A DNA stretch of 64,000 nt, from assembly GCF_000517625.1 (NCBI RefSeq), contig NZ_CP007055.1, forward strand, positions 992,001-1,056,000. The letters run 5' to 3'. Source of the DNA: Halostagnicola larsenii XH-48 (GTDB lineage: Archaea; Halobacteriota; Halobacteria; Halobacteriales; Natrialbaceae). The notes beneath the pieces are model-generated. The model was not told where the DNA came from and did not search any database. It saw nothing but the letters and a program-made list of their open reading frames with translations. Below, one piece after another: positions 33,400 through 42,826 of this stretch. Position numbers and translations under genes: made by a program. How positions within the stretch are numbered: position 1 is the stretch's first letter; the number at the start of each line of letters is the position of its first letter.

Positions 33400-35125
33400 C
33401 GCCCGTCTCTCCAGCAGAAACCTTCTCGTCCGCTCGGTCCCGTTCGAGCGCCGCCGTCTCGCGATCGCTTGGATCGCCGTGACCGCCGCCGCCGGGCGTC
33501 CGAACGGTCACCGTCGTTCCGACGGGAACGTCGACAGTCGTCTTCGCGGCGACCGTGGTTTCGCCCTCGCGAGGCGATTCTCCGGCCGCTCCCGATACGG
33601 CGTTCTCGTTCAATTCGACGCCGTCGGGGAGGTCGAATCCTGCTGGTAACTCGAGTACGTTCTCTCCTCGAGCGCCGTCCCTTCCACCGGCGACCCCGCC
33701 GGGGGCGTGGCGTCGCCGTTCAGTGAGCAACGAGACGGTCGCGTCCGTCTCGACGGTGACCGATCGCTCGAGGCCGAGGCCGCCGCGGAACTTCCCCTCT
33801 CCGCCGCTTCCAGGCCGGAAGGCGTAGCGTTCGACCCGCATCGGGTACTCGGTCTCCATCGACTCGATGGGCGTGTTGAGCGTGTTGGTCATGCCGACCT
33901 GGACCCCGTCCATCCCGTCCGCGGTCGCTCGAGCGCCGAAGCCGCCGGCGATCGTCTCGTAGTAGGTAAAGGAGCCGTCTCGAGCGCCGATGGTCAGGTT
34001 GTTCATCGTTCCCTGTCCCTGCGCGGGCACGCGATCCGGAGTCGCCTTCGCGAGGGCGCTGAAGACCACGTCGGTGACTCGCTGGCTGGTTTCGACGTTG
34101 CCGCCCACCACCGCAGCGGGTGCGGTGGGGTTGAGCACCGACCCCTCGGGCGCGTCGACCGAGACCGGCTCGTAACAGCCTTCGTTCGGCGGGATTTCGG
34201 GGTCGGTGATACACCGGACGACGAAGTAGACCGCGCTCTTGGCGACGGCCAGCGGCGCGTTGAGGTTTCCGTCGACCTGCGATGCGCTCCCCGAGAAGTC
34301 GACGTCGATCGTCGCGCCGTCGACCGTGACAGTCGTCTCGATCCGGACGTCTTCGTCGGTGATCCCATCGCCTTCGAGCACGTCAGTCGCCTCGTAGACG
34401 CCGTCCGGTACCTCCTCGAGTTCGCTCGCGATCCGGTCTCGAGAGTACTCGATGACGGCGTCGAACCCGGCGAGTACGGTTTCCTCGCCGTGTTCGTCGA
34501 TCAGCGACGCGACGCGCGCTTCGGCGCGTTCGTTCGCCGCGAGCTGGGCGCGAAAGTCCGCTCTGCGCTCTCGAGCGTTGCGAACGTTCGCGAGGATGAG
34601 CGACTGCACGTCCGATCGGATCTCGCCGTCCTCGACGAGCCGGATCGGCGGCAGCCGGAGCCCCTCCTGGTAGATCTCGCGCGCACCGGCCGGCATGCTG
34701 CCGGGCGTCATCCCGCCAACGTCGGCGTGGTGGGCTCGAGAAACCGCGTAGCCGACGATCTCCGAATCGGGCGCGATCGGGGAGACCATCGTCACGTCGG
34801 GCAGGTGCGTGCCGCCGGTAAACGGGTCGTTGAGCACGAACACGTCGCCGGGCTTCGGATCGTGCTCGCGGACGGCCGCGACGGACTCGGGCATCGCGCC
34901 GAGGTGGACGGGGATGTGTTCGGCCTGGGCGACCATCCTGCCCTCGGCGTCGAACAGCGCCGTCGAACAGTCGCGGCGCTCCTTGATGTTCGGCGAGTAC
35001 GCCCCGCGGATCAGGGTCTGGCCCATCTCCTCGGCGGCGCTCTCGAGCTGGTTTCGCAGTACCTCCAGTGTGATCGGATCGATGGCTTCGTCGGTCATCG
35101 GTGTGGCTGATTTCGGTGTGCTCAT
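33392..35125 (-). CDS. hyuB: Hydantoinase/oxoprolinase B subunit (HyuB)
   Basis: A 577-residue B subunit of ATP-dependent N-methylhydantoinase or 5-oxoprolinase. The N-terminal DPITLEVLRNQLESAAEEMG, AEHIPVHLGAMPESVAAVRE and GDVFVLNDPFTGGTHLPDVT are diagnostic. It continues with VSRAHHADVGGMTPGSMPAG and the C-terminal RTPGGGGHGDPSDR. The start at 35125 (MSTPKSATPM) overlaps the hyuA stop codon as ATGA, supporting coupled translation. An alternative ATG at 35098 would be 9 codons shorter. The reading frame stays open far upstream into hyuA only because of the high GC content. Confidence 0.94.
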   Translation of the reverse strand: MSTPKSATPMTDEAIDPITLEVLRNQLESAAEEMGQTLIRGAYSPNIKERRDCSTALFDAEGRMVAQAEHIPVHLGAMPESVAAVREHDPKPGDVFVLNDPFTGGTHLPDVTMVSPIAPDSEIVGYAVSRAHHADVGGMTPGSMPAGAREIYQEGLRLPPIRLVEDGEIRSDVQSLILANVRNARERRADFRAQLAANERAEARVASLIDEHGEETVLAGFDAVIEYSRDRIASELEEVPDGVYEATDVLEGDGITDEDVRIETTVTVDGATIDVDFSGSASQVDGNLNAPLAVAKSAVYFVVRCITDPEIPPNEGCYEPVSVDAPEGSVLNPTAPAAVVGGNVETSQRVTDVVFSALAKATPDRVPAQGQGTMNNLTIGARDGSFTYYETIAGGFGARATADGMDGVQVGMTNTLNTPIESMETEYPMRVERYAFRPGSGGEGKFRGGLGLERSVTVETDATVSLLTERRRHAPGGVAGGRDGARGENVLELPAGFDLPDGVELNENAVSGAAGESPREGETTVAAKTTVDVPVGTTVTVRTPGGGGHGDPSDRETAALERDRADEKVSAGETGDE

Positions 35126-37305
35126 TGGCGTGCTGTTTCGGTCGTCGACTCGGCTCGAGTCATGACGAGCGTGCCGTCCTCGAGGATCTCGCCAGACCAC
35201 GCGGGCGGGACGACGGTCGTACTCTCGGCCTGCTCGAGGACCGCGGGGCCCTCGATCGGTGCGCCCGGCTCGAGGCGGTCTCGCTCGTAGACGGCGGTCT
35301 CCTGCGTGCCGTGGCCGGGGAAGTGGGCGTCCCGCGCTCCGATTCGAGCCTGGCCGTCGCCGTCGTGGCGGACGATCGGGTCGGGCCCGTCGACGGTCGC
35401 GGTGGCACGCAGGTTGACCACCTCGACGGTCTCGTCCATCGCGTAGCCGTAGGCCTGTTCGTGGGACTCGTGAAACCGCTCGGCGACCGCCGCCGGATCG
35501 AACTCTTGGCCGACCGAAACGGACAGCTCGAAGCTCTGGCCCGCGTACCGACAGTCGGCCGTTCGTTCGATCCGGGCCGCGTCGGGGTCGGACGCGTCGG
35601 CCAGAACCTCCGACACGAGCCCGTCGTAGACGTCCTCGAGACGGGACGGGTCCGCGCTCTCGAGGTCGACGCCGACGGTTCGGACCGCGTCGTAGCTCTC
35701 GTCTGCCGCGAGCAGGCCGAACGCCGAGAGGACGCCACCTGGCCGCGGGACGACGACTCGGTCGACCTCGAGGCTCTCGGCGAGCGCCGCCGCGTGCATC
35801 GGTCCCGCACCGCCGAAGGCGACGAGCGCGAACGAGCGCGGATCGTGGCCCCGCTCGACGGTGACCGACCGGATCGTCCGGGTCATCGTCGCGTTCGCGA
35901 CGCGGTAGACGCCGCGGGCAGCCTCGAGCGCGCTCTCGAGGCCCGCCTCGTCCGCCAGTCGTTCCAGCGCGTCGTGGGCGGCCTCGACGTCGAGGGTGAA
36001 CTCCCCGCCGAGGGCCGTCTCGGGACCGATGTAACCGAGCACGACGTTCGCGTCGGTCACCGTCGGTTCGGTGCCGCCGCGGCCGTAACAGACCGGTCCG
36101 GGCTGGGCACCCGACGAACGGGGACCGACGCGGAGCGCGCCTCCCGCGTCGACCCACGCGATCGACCCCCCGCCAGCGCCGACAGTGTTCACGTCGACCA
36201 TCGGCGTGCGAATCGGGAGGCCGTCGATTTCCGAGTCGGTCGTCCGCTCGGCTTCGCCGTCCCGGACGAGGCTCACGTCGCTCGAGGTGCCGCCCATGTC
36301 GAAGGTGACCAGTCCCGAAACGGCGTCGTCGTCCACCGTGGCGGCCGCGCCGACGACGCCCGCTGCGGGCCCCGAAAGCGTGGTCGTGACGGCCTGCTTT
36401 CGAACCGTCTCGGGATCGGCAATGCCGCCGTTGGCCTGCATGATCCGCGGCGCGGGGATGCCGGCATCCGCGGCCTCGTCGACCAGTCTACCGACGTAGC
36501 TGTCGATCGCCGGGCGGACGTAGGCGTCGACGGCCGTCGTCGAGGTTCGCTCGAACTCGCGGAACTCCGCGAGCACCTCGTGGGAGGCAGACACCGGGAC
36601 CTCGAGTTCGTCCCGGAGCACGTCGGCGACGATTCGTTCGTTTTCGGGGTCCGCGTAGGCGTGGAGCAGGCAGATGGCGACGCTCTCGACATCGCGCTCT
36701 CGCAGTGTCGCGGCGAGTTCGCGCACCGCCTCGGGGTCGACGGCCCGTTCGACGCCCTCGGGCGTCGTTCGCTCCGTGAGTTCGTATCGCCGGCGTCGAG
36801 GTACGAGCGGGTCCGGCTTTTCGACCTCGAGATCGTACAGGTCGGGCCGATCCTGCCTGCCGATCTCAAGGACGTCCCGGAACCCCTCGGTCGTGACCAG
36901 CGCGGTCTTCGCGCCGCCGCGCTCGAGCAGGGCGTTGACCGAAACCGTCATCGCGTGGGCGAACTCGTCGATCTCGCTCGGATCGATGCCCGCGCGCTCG
37001 CAGGCCTTCTCGATCCCCTCGAGGACGCCGACGCTCTGGTCGTCGGTCGTCGGCACCTTCGCGGTGACCAGCCGATCCTCGACCGAGAGCGCAACGTCAG
37101 TGAACGTCCCGCCCACGTCGACGCCGACTCGAGTAGCGGTCTCGCTCGAGTCGCCTGAACCGTCGCTAGTCGAGCGTTCCGTACGGTTGTCGCTCGAGTG
37201 TTTCGAATGACCGTCGCTCGAGCGTTCCGGTCGATCGCCGGTCGGGGTCTCGTCGTCGCTTGGCTGGTCCGATTCGGTTCCGTCCGTCATGTCTGATTCG
37301 TTCAT
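35122..37305 (-). CDS. hyuA: Hydantoinase/oxoprolinase A subunit (HyuA)
   Basis: A 727-residue ATP-binding subunit. An acidic Ser-rich tail of about 55 residues with repeated Arg-Ser/His-Ser-Ser units precedes the ASKHA-fold core, which starts RVGVDVGGTFTDVALS. Further landmarks are HAMTVSVNALLERGGAKTAL, MQANGGIADPETVRKQAVTT, LSGPAAGVVGAA, TFDMGGTSSDVSL and VNTVGAGGGSIAWVDAGGAL. With HyuB it hydrolyses a cyclic amide (hydantoin, N-methylhydantoin or 5-oxoproline) with ATP. The exact substrate is not readable. It lies 33 nt after the Nramp-like gene. Confidence 0.94.
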   Translation of the reverse strand: MNESDMTDGTESDQPSDDETPTGDRPERSSDGHSKHSSDNRTERSTSDGSGDSSETATRVGVDVGGTFTDVALSVEDRLVTAKVPTTDDQSVGVLEGIEKACERAGIDPSEIDEFAHAMTVSVNALLERGGAKTALVTTEGFRDVLEIGRQDRPDLYDLEVEKPDPLVPRRRRYELTERTTPEGVERAVDPEAVRELAATLRERDVESVAICLLHAYADPENERIVADVLRDELEVPVSASHEVLAEFREFERTSTTAVDAYVRPAIDSYVGRLVDEAADAGIPAPRIMQANGGIADPETVRKQAVTTTLSGPAAGVVGAAATVDDDAVSGLVTFDMGGTSSDVSLVRDGEAERTTDSEIDGLPIRTPMVDVNTVGAGGGSIAWVDAGGALRVGPRSSGAQPGPVCYGRGGTEPTVTDANVVLGYIGPETALGGEFTLDVEAAHDALERLADEAGLESALEAARGVYRVANATMTRTIRSVTVERGHDPRSFALVAFGGAGPMHAAALAESLEVDRVVVPRPGGVLSAFGLLAADESYDAVRTVGVDLESADPSRLEDVYDGLVSEVLADASDPDAARIERTADCRYAGQSFELSVSVGQEFDPAAVAERFHESHEQAYGYAMDETVEVVNLRATATVDGPDPIVRHDGDGQARIGARDAHFPGHGTQETAVYERDRLEPGAPIEGPAVLEQAESTTVVPPAWSGEILEDGTLVMTRAESTTETARQ

Positions 37306-37338
37306 GTGAGAGGTGGAAAGATTGTGCTGATGAGTTCG

Positions 37339-38544
37339 TTACGCGAGAAGCACGTCGTACAACGTCTGAAGACCGAGACCGACGACGACTAGCGTGATCA
37401 CCGCGCCGAGGACGTTCTGGAGCGTCCCGTTCGTGTACTCGCCGAGCAGGGACTCGTTGTTCATCGCGTAGATCAGGAAGACCGCGAGGATCGGCAGCAA
37501 AAGCCCGTTTGCGACCTGTGCGAAGACGATGATCTCCACGGGGCTGTAATCGAGCGCAGAGAAGACGATCCCGACGCCGAGGATCGCGATCCAGATCGCG
37601 CGGAATCGCGTCGACGTGAGGTCCCGTTCCCAGCCTAGCGCGCCGGCGGTTGCATAGGCCCCTGCGAGCGGCGCGCTCATCGCGCTCGTAAAGCCGGCGG
37701 CGAACAGGCCGACCGCGAAGAAGGTCATCGCGTACCCGCCGAAGACCGGCTCTAACTGGTCGGCCATCTCGCCGACGTTCTCGATCGAAGTTCCCTCGGG
37801 GAACACCGCGGCCGCTGTCACGACGATCGAGGTCGTGATGATTCCGCCGACTGCGACCATCGCGATGGTGTCGGTACGACACTCGGCGAGGTCTGCCGGG
37901 CCGTCCCAGCGCTCCTGGACGGTGCTCGCGTGGAGGAACAGGTTGTAGCCGACGACGGTGGTCCCGACGAGGCCGGCGATCAGGTACGCCGACCCGTCGG
38001 GCACTCGAGGAACGAGTCCCCCGGCGACGGCTCCGAAATCCGGTCGGACCATGATCGCGTTGACGACGAACGCGAGTCCCATGACCGTGACGAGGCCGAT
38101 GAACACCCGTTCGATCAGCTTGTAGTTGCCCGTCCAGAGCAACGCGCCCGCGACGAGGCCGATCAGCGGCCCCCAGACGGTCTCGCTGACGCCGGTGATG
38201 GTGCTCAATCCCGCCGCACCGCCGACGATGTTGCCGGTCTGGAACGCCGCCGTTCCGATGCCGATCGCGGCGACCACCAATCCGACGGTGGCCGTCCTGA
38301 TGATCGGGTTCGAAAACTCGTTTCGAAGCGCTTCCCCGAGACCTTCTCGAGAAACCAGCCCGAGACGGGCGCTCATCTCCTGAAGGACCATCGTCGCGAC
38401 GATCGAAAACGCGATGGTCCACAACAGGAGGTAGGCGTACTCAGCCCCGATGACGCTTGCTGTCGTTACTGTACCTGGGCCCACGAACGCCGCTGCGACG
38501 AGCGCCCCCGGACCGATCGCCTTGAGTCGTTCTACGACACCCAT
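37339..38544 (-). CDS. Nramp-superfamily transporter lacking canonical metal-site motifs
   Basis: A 401-residue polytopic membrane protein with about 11 hydrophobic segments. It aligns by eye with Nramp/SLC11 (MGVVERLKAIGPGALVAAAF; YNLFLHASTVQERWDGPADL). The first-helix DPGN motif that binds Mn or Fe is GPGTVT (residues 22-27), and the sixth-helix MPHN is VGYN (198-201), so transition-metal transport is doubtful. Nramp-like proteins of this kind are found next to 5-oxoprolinase or hydantoinase genes, as here. A role importing the operon's organic substrate is inferred. First gene of the operon by spacing. Confidence 0.9.
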   Translation of the reverse strand: MGVVERLKAIGPGALVAAAFVGPGTVTTASVIGAEYAYLLLWTIAFSIVATMVLQEMSARLGLVSREGLGEALRNEFSNPIIRTATVGLVVAAIGIGTAAFQTGNIVGGAAGLSTITGVSETVWGPLIGLVAGALLWTGNYKLIERVFIGLVTVMGLAFVVNAIMVRPDFGAVAGGLVPRVPDGSAYLIAGLVGTTVVGYNLFLHASTVQERWDGPADLAECRTDTIAMVAVGGIITTSIVVTAAAVFPEGTSIENVGEMADQLEPVFGGYAMTFFAVGLFAAGFTSAMSAPLAGAYATAGALGWERDLTSTRFRAIWIAILGVGIVFSALDYSPVEIIVFAQVANGLLLPILAVFLIYAMNNESLLGEYTNGTLQNVLGAVITLVVVGLGLQTLYDVLLA

Positions 38545-38793
38545 GTGCGATATCCACTCACATCCCTCTCCGTAATCGACAAAAGGGTTGTTGAGAGTCG
38601 ATCATACGAGATACGTCAAACGTTCGCATTCGATGATTCGGTATGAACTCGTATGAATGCGTGCGACCCTCTCGCAGTGTATAATCCTTTCGCGGTGTGT
38701 GGTCCACCCCAATATGTTATCCTCTTACAAACTGGTTCGCGATCGAGAATTCGATCAGAACCGTAACCTGTGGTCAGTTTCGAATTCGCGCTC

Positions 38794-39351
38794 TCAAGCG
38801 GACCGATCCGACGGCGTACTTTCCGTAATGATCACCTTCGACAGTCCCTGATCTATCTCGAGATCGACCGGCAGGTCGACCGTGCTGCGCTCGATGAACC
38901 GCGTCATGAACCACCGGATCGGCTCGGAGGCGAAGACGATCTGATAGACGCCCTCGCCCTGCGAACGAACCGCCAGAAATCCACAAAACGACAGCCACTC
39001 GAGAAGCTCCTCGACGCTCTCGAAGCGCTCTGCGTACTCGTGGGCGTGGTAGTCCGAAACGCGATCGGCGGCCTCGACGAACTCGGGGTCCGGATCGCCG
39101 TCCTCGTACAGCCGCTCGAGAAAACAGTGCAGAAAGTCAACGTCGAGCAGGACGTGCTCGCCCGAGGAGAGCATCTGGTAGTACTGCTCGAGATTGTCGC
39201 TCGGTCGCCCGCTGGCCGCCTCGAAGTTCGCCGCATAGAATGCGAGCGCCCGTCGAACCACCTCGCTCTGTCCGTTGTCGGTTTGGGACATGAGCGTCTC
39301 GAGTGCCGTCTCCGCGTCGTCGTCGAGCGATACCGTCATTCGGCGCGTCAT
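38794..39351 (-). CDS. Ribbon-helix-helix (CopG-type) transcriptional regulator
   Basis: A 185-residue protein. The N-terminal MTRRMTVSLDDDAETALETL and QSEVVRRALAFYAANFEAAS form the beta-strand and two helices of a CopG/MetJ-like DNA-binding domain. The remaining ~130 residues form an alpha/beta domain with EHVLLDVDFLHCFLERLYED, which may be a sensor or dimerisation part. The ATG at 39351 is preferred. It is upstream of, and on the same strand as, the Nramp-hyuAB operon, whose upstream region contains two TATGAA copies (near 38642 and 38653) as a possible site. The regulator-operon link is inferred. Confidence 0.85.
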   Translation of the reverse strand: MTRRMTVSLDDDAETALETLMSQTDNGQSEVVRRALAFYAANFEAASGRPSDNLEQYYQMLSSGEHVLLDVDFLHCFLERLYEDGDPDPEFVEAADRVSDYHAHEYAERFESVEELLEWLSFCGFLAVRSQGEGVYQIVFASEPIRWFMTRFIERSTVDLPVDLEIDQGLSKVIITESTPSDRSA

Positions 39352-39564
39352 GGGTTCGGGGAGGGATTGCAGACGGATAACTGTCCGCACACGCGCTTGT
39401 GGAGCGTCACATCTCGAGTGAGCCACCTCGCGCACGCGAGCGCACAACGCACGCACACCCGCGCTGTCCAGCGGTTTCGGGTGTATTTCGTCGAAAGCGT
39501 TATCCCAATCTCGGTCGTACCGAGCGATCATGATAAACGGATTAGACTCGGGAGGTGAGCGACC

Positions 39565-42096
39565 GTGGAGCTGATAATCACGGAGAAGGACAACGCTGCG
39601 CGGCGAATCGCCGAAATCCTGAGCGGGGACTCGATGGACTCGAGTCGCGAGAACGGGGTGAACGTCTACGAGTGGGGCGGCAAGCGGTGTGTGGGCCTCT
39701 CCGGCCACGTCGTCGGGGTGGACTTCCCGCCGGAGTACTCTGACTGGCGAGACGTCGAACCCGCGGAGTTGATCGACGCGAGCGTCGAAAAGACGCCGAC
39801 CAAAGAGAACATCGTCGCGACGCTGCGCATTCTCGCGCGGAAGGCAGAACGGGCGACGATCGCGACGGACTACGACCGCGAGGGCGAACTCATCGGCAAG
39901 GAAGCCTACGAAATCGTCGAGGAAGCGAACGACGACATCCCGATCCGTCGCGTTCGGTTCTCCTCGATCACCGAAAACGAGGTCAAATCGGCGTTCGACG
40001 AACCCGACGAACTCGATTTCGACCTCGCCGCCGCCGGCGAGGCCCGCCAGATCATCGATCTGATCTGGGGCGCGTCGCTGACCCGGTTCCTTTCGCTTTC
40101 CTCGGGCCAACTGGGCAACGACTTCATCTCCGTCGGGCGCGTCCAGTCGCCGACGCTCAAGCTGATGGTCGATCGCGAGCGCGAGATCGAGGCGTTTGAC
40201 CCGGAATCCTACTGGGAGCTGGTCGCCGATCTCTCGAAGACCGCCGCCGACGGTGCCGAAGCCGACGCCGAGAGCGGCGAGGACCCGACCGCGCCGTTCG
40301 AAGCCCAGTACTTCTACCGCGACGAGGACGACAACGAAGCCGAACGCGTCTGGGACGAGTCGACTGCCGAGGGCGTCTACGAGACGCTCTCGAGTGCGGA
40401 CTCGGCGACTGTCGTCGATGTCAACGGCCGCACGCGGACCGACTCGCCGCCGACGCCGTTTAACACGACTCAGTTCATCCGCGCCGCGAGCGCCATCGGC
40501 TACTCCGCCAAACGAGCGATGTCCATCGCGGAGGAGCTCTACACTGCTGGCTACATCACCTATCCCCGGACGGACAACACGGTCTACCCGGACGATCTGG
40601 ACCCCGAGGAACTGCTCGACGACTTCGTCGGCCACCCGACGCTCGGCGAGAGCGCAGAATCGCTGCTCGAGGCCGACGAAATCGTCCCGACGGAGGGCGA
40701 CGAAGAGACGACCGACCACCCGCCGATCCACCCGACCGGCGAGATCCCTTCACGGGGCGGCGACGTCTCCGACGACGAGTGGGAAGTGTTCGAACTCGTC
40801 GTGCGGCGCTTCTACGCGACCGTCGCAGAGCCCGCGGAGTGGGAACATCTCAAGGTCGTCGCCGAAGTCGCGGGCGAGGAGCGGCTCAAGGCCAACGGCA
40901 AACGACTCGTCGAACCCGGCTACCACGCCGTCTACCCGTACTTCAACACCTCGGAGAACTTCGTGCCCGCCGTCGACGTGGGCGAAGAACTCGCGCTTGC
41001 CGACGCCGAACTCGAGGCCAAGGAGACCCAGCCGCCGCGGCGATACGGCCAGTCTCGGCTCATCGAGACGATGGAGGATCTGGGCATCGGGACGAAATCG
41101 ACCCGCCACGAGACCATCGAAAAGCTCTACGATCGCGGCTACATCGAGAGCGATCCGCCGCGGCCGACGCGACTCGCGATGGCCGTCGTCACCGCCGCCG
41201 AGGACTACGCCGACCGCGTCGTCAGCGAGGGGATGACCGCCCAGCTCGAGGCGGATATGGACGCGATCGCGAACGGCGAGGCCACGCTCGAGGACGTCAC
41301 CGACGAATCCCGCGAGATGCTCGAGGACATCTTCGCGAGCCTCGCGGACTCCCGCGAGGAGATCGGCGACCAACTTCGCAAGTCGCTCAAGGACGACAAG
41401 CGCCTCGGGCCGTGTCCGGAGTGCGGCGAGGACCTGCTCGTCCGGCGCTCGCGCCACGGCTCGTACTTCATCGGTTGTGACGGCTATCCGGACTGTGAAA
41501 ACACGCTGCCGCTCCCGTCGACGGGCAAGCCGCTGATCCTCGATGAAGAGTGCGAGGAACACGGGCTCAACGAGGTGAAGATGCTCGCCGGCCGGCAGAC
41601 GTTCGTCCACGGCTGTGCGCTCTGTAAGGCAGATGAGGCGGGCGAAGGGCCGACGCTCGGGGCGTGTCCAGACTGTGGAGAAGAACACGGGGGAGAACTC
41701 GCAGTCAAGACCCTCCAGAGCGGGTCGAGACTGGTCGGCTGTACTCGTTACCCCGACTGCGAGTACTCGCTGCCGCTCCCGCGTCGCGGCGAGATAGAGG
41801 TAACGGAGGAGCGCTGCGAGGAACACGACCTGCCGGAACTGCTCGTCCACAACGGCGACGAGCCGTGGGAACTGGGCTGTCCGATCTGTAACTACCGGGA
41901 GTTCCAGGCTCGAGAGGCCGACAGCGGCTCGGACCTCGAAGCGCTCGAGGGGATCGGCGCGAAGACGGTCGAAAAGCTGGCGAACGCGGGGATCGAAGAC
42001 GTCGCGGATCTCTCAGACGCCGATCCGGACGCCGTCGCCGAGAGCGTCGAGGGCGTGAGCGCGGATCGGGTTCGGACGTGGCAGGCGAAAGCCTGA
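39565..42096 (+). CDS. topA: DNA topoisomerase I (type IA)
   Basis: An 843-residue type IA topoisomerase that relaxes negative supercoils through a 5'-phosphotyrosine link. The Toprim domain starts MELIITEKDNAARRIAEILS and contains TIATDYDREGELIGKEAYEI. The catalytic Tyr lies in AGYITYPRTDNTVYPDDLD. After about residue 610 come several zinc-ribbon segments (CPECGEDLLVRRSRHGSYFI, CALCKADEAGEGPTLGACPD, CPICNYREF). The last 50 residues form a helix-hairpin-helix domain (LEALEGIGAKTVEKLANAGI). The start is GTG at 39565, supported by a strong GGAGGTGA 7 nt upstream. Confidence 0.96.
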   Translation: MELIITEKDNAARRIAEILSGDSMDSSRENGVNVYEWGGKRCVGLSGHVVGVDFPPEYSDWRDVEPAELIDASVEKTPTKENIVATLRILARKAERATIATDYDREGELIGKEAYEIVEEANDDIPIRRVRFSSITENEVKSAFDEPDELDFDLAAAGEARQIIDLIWGASLTRFLSLSSGQLGNDFISVGRVQSPTLKLMVDREREIEAFDPESYWELVADLSKTAADGAEADAESGEDPTAPFEAQYFYRDEDDNEAERVWDESTAEGVYETLSSADSATVVDVNGRTRTDSPPTPFNTTQFIRAASAIGYSAKRAMSIAEELYTAGYITYPRTDNTVYPDDLDPEELLDDFVGHPTLGESAESLLEADEIVPTEGDEETTDHPPIHPTGEIPSRGGDVSDDEWEVFELVVRRFYATVAEPAEWEHLKVVAEVAGEERLKANGKRLVEPGYHAVYPYFNTSENFVPAVDVGEELALADAELEAKETQPPRRYGQSRLIETMEDLGIGTKSTRHETIEKLYDRGYIESDPPRPTRLAMAVVTAAEDYADRVVSEGMTAQLEADMDAIANGEATLEDVTDESREMLEDIFASLADSREEIGDQLRKSLKDDKRLGPCPECGEDLLVRRSRHGSYFIGCDGYPDCENTLPLPSTGKPLILDEECEEHGLNEVKMLAGRQTFVHGCALCKADEAGEGPTLGACPDCGEEHGGELAVKTLQSGSRLVGCTRYPDCEYSLPLPRRGEIEVTEERCEEHDLPELLVHNGDEPWELGCPICNYREFQAREADSGSDLEALEGIGAKTVEKLANAGIEDVADLSDADPDAVAESVEGVSADRVRTWQAKA

Positions 42097-42112
42097 CCGG
42101 CTTTCTCAGCCG

Positions 42113-42583
42113 CTAGGTATCGCTCTGGCTGTCGGCGTGTTCGCGCTTTCTCGAGAGGACCGTTCGATCGAACGAACAGACCAGGTCGTCGTGCTGGTTG
42201 AAGACCTCGACGCACATCGTGACGACGCCGCGCTCGCCGTCTGACGTTTCTCGCTTCTCGGTCGCGGTCGATTGCGCGCGGATCGTATCGCCGTGGAAGA
42301 CGGGTTCTGGATACTCGACGTCGTCGTAGGAGAGGTTCGCGACGATCGTTCCATCCGTCGTTTCGGGGATCGAGATGCCGACCGCCAGCGACATCGTGTA
42401 GAGGCCGTTGACGATCCGCTCGCCGAACTGGGTCTCCTCGGCGAAGCCGGAATCGAGGTGCAAGGGCTGCTGGTTCATCGTCAGATCGCAAAAGCGCTGG
42501 TTGTCGCTTTCAGATATCGTTCGACGGCGCTCGTGCTCGATTGTCTTTCCGATCTCGAGATCCTCGTAGTACAGCCCGGTCAT
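42113..42583 (-). CDS. MaoC-family hydratase (mesaconyl-CoA hydratase-like)
   Basis: A 156-residue hotdog-fold hydratase. It begins MTGLYYEDLEIGKTIEHERR; the conserved block FCDLTMNQQPLHLDSGFAEE and the following TQFGERIVNGLYTMSLAVGI look like the Asp/His active site of MaoC enzymes, close to the mesaconyl-CoA hydratase group. YDDVEYPEPVFHGDTIRAQS follows. The ATG at 42583 fits the family N-terminus. With the CitE-like lyase at 45098 and glutamate dehydrogenase at 46068 it could serve the methylaspartate cycle, though enoyl-CoA hydration in another pathway is equally possible. Confidence 0.85.
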   Translation of the reverse strand: MTGLYYEDLEIGKTIEHERRRTISESDNQRFCDLTMNQQPLHLDSGFAEETQFGERIVNGLYTMSLAVGISIPETTDGTIVANLSYDDVEYPEPVFHGDTIRAQSTATEKRETSDGERGVVTMCVEVFNQHDDLVCSFDRTVLSRKREHADSQSDT

Positions 42584-42826
42584 AGCAGCATGGTCGCGAG
42601 TCAGCATGAAAAATACCAACGGTACCGCATCCAACGCATCCCGATTCCTGTTGAATTACAATACAGTTCATACTATCGATGTCATTAAATAGAGCCGATT
42701 GATTGCTTCAACTGGAGTTGACAATCCAGTGACGGAAAGAAGACAACGTAGCGAGAAGACGAGTGTCGTACTCGACGAGCATGTTGGGCTAATCGGCATC
42801 CACCGTGGTCCAACGGCGGTGGAACG

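Noticed and set aside
35126-36157. Upstream extension of the hyuB frame into hyuA (would make a 921-residue protein)
   Set aside because: The extension is Arg-rich and overlaps hyuA; the ATGA junction at 35122-35125 gives a natural start.
33707-37158. Plus-strand open frames of 467 and 685 codons opposite hyuB and hyuA
   Set aside because: Antisense shadows of clearly recognised hydantoinase subunits; no recognisable domains.
39352-40731. Upstream extension of the ribbon-helix-helix frame across topA
   Set aside because: The extra residues are antisense to topA and do not resemble any protein; the CopG-like domain starts exactly at the 39351 ATG.
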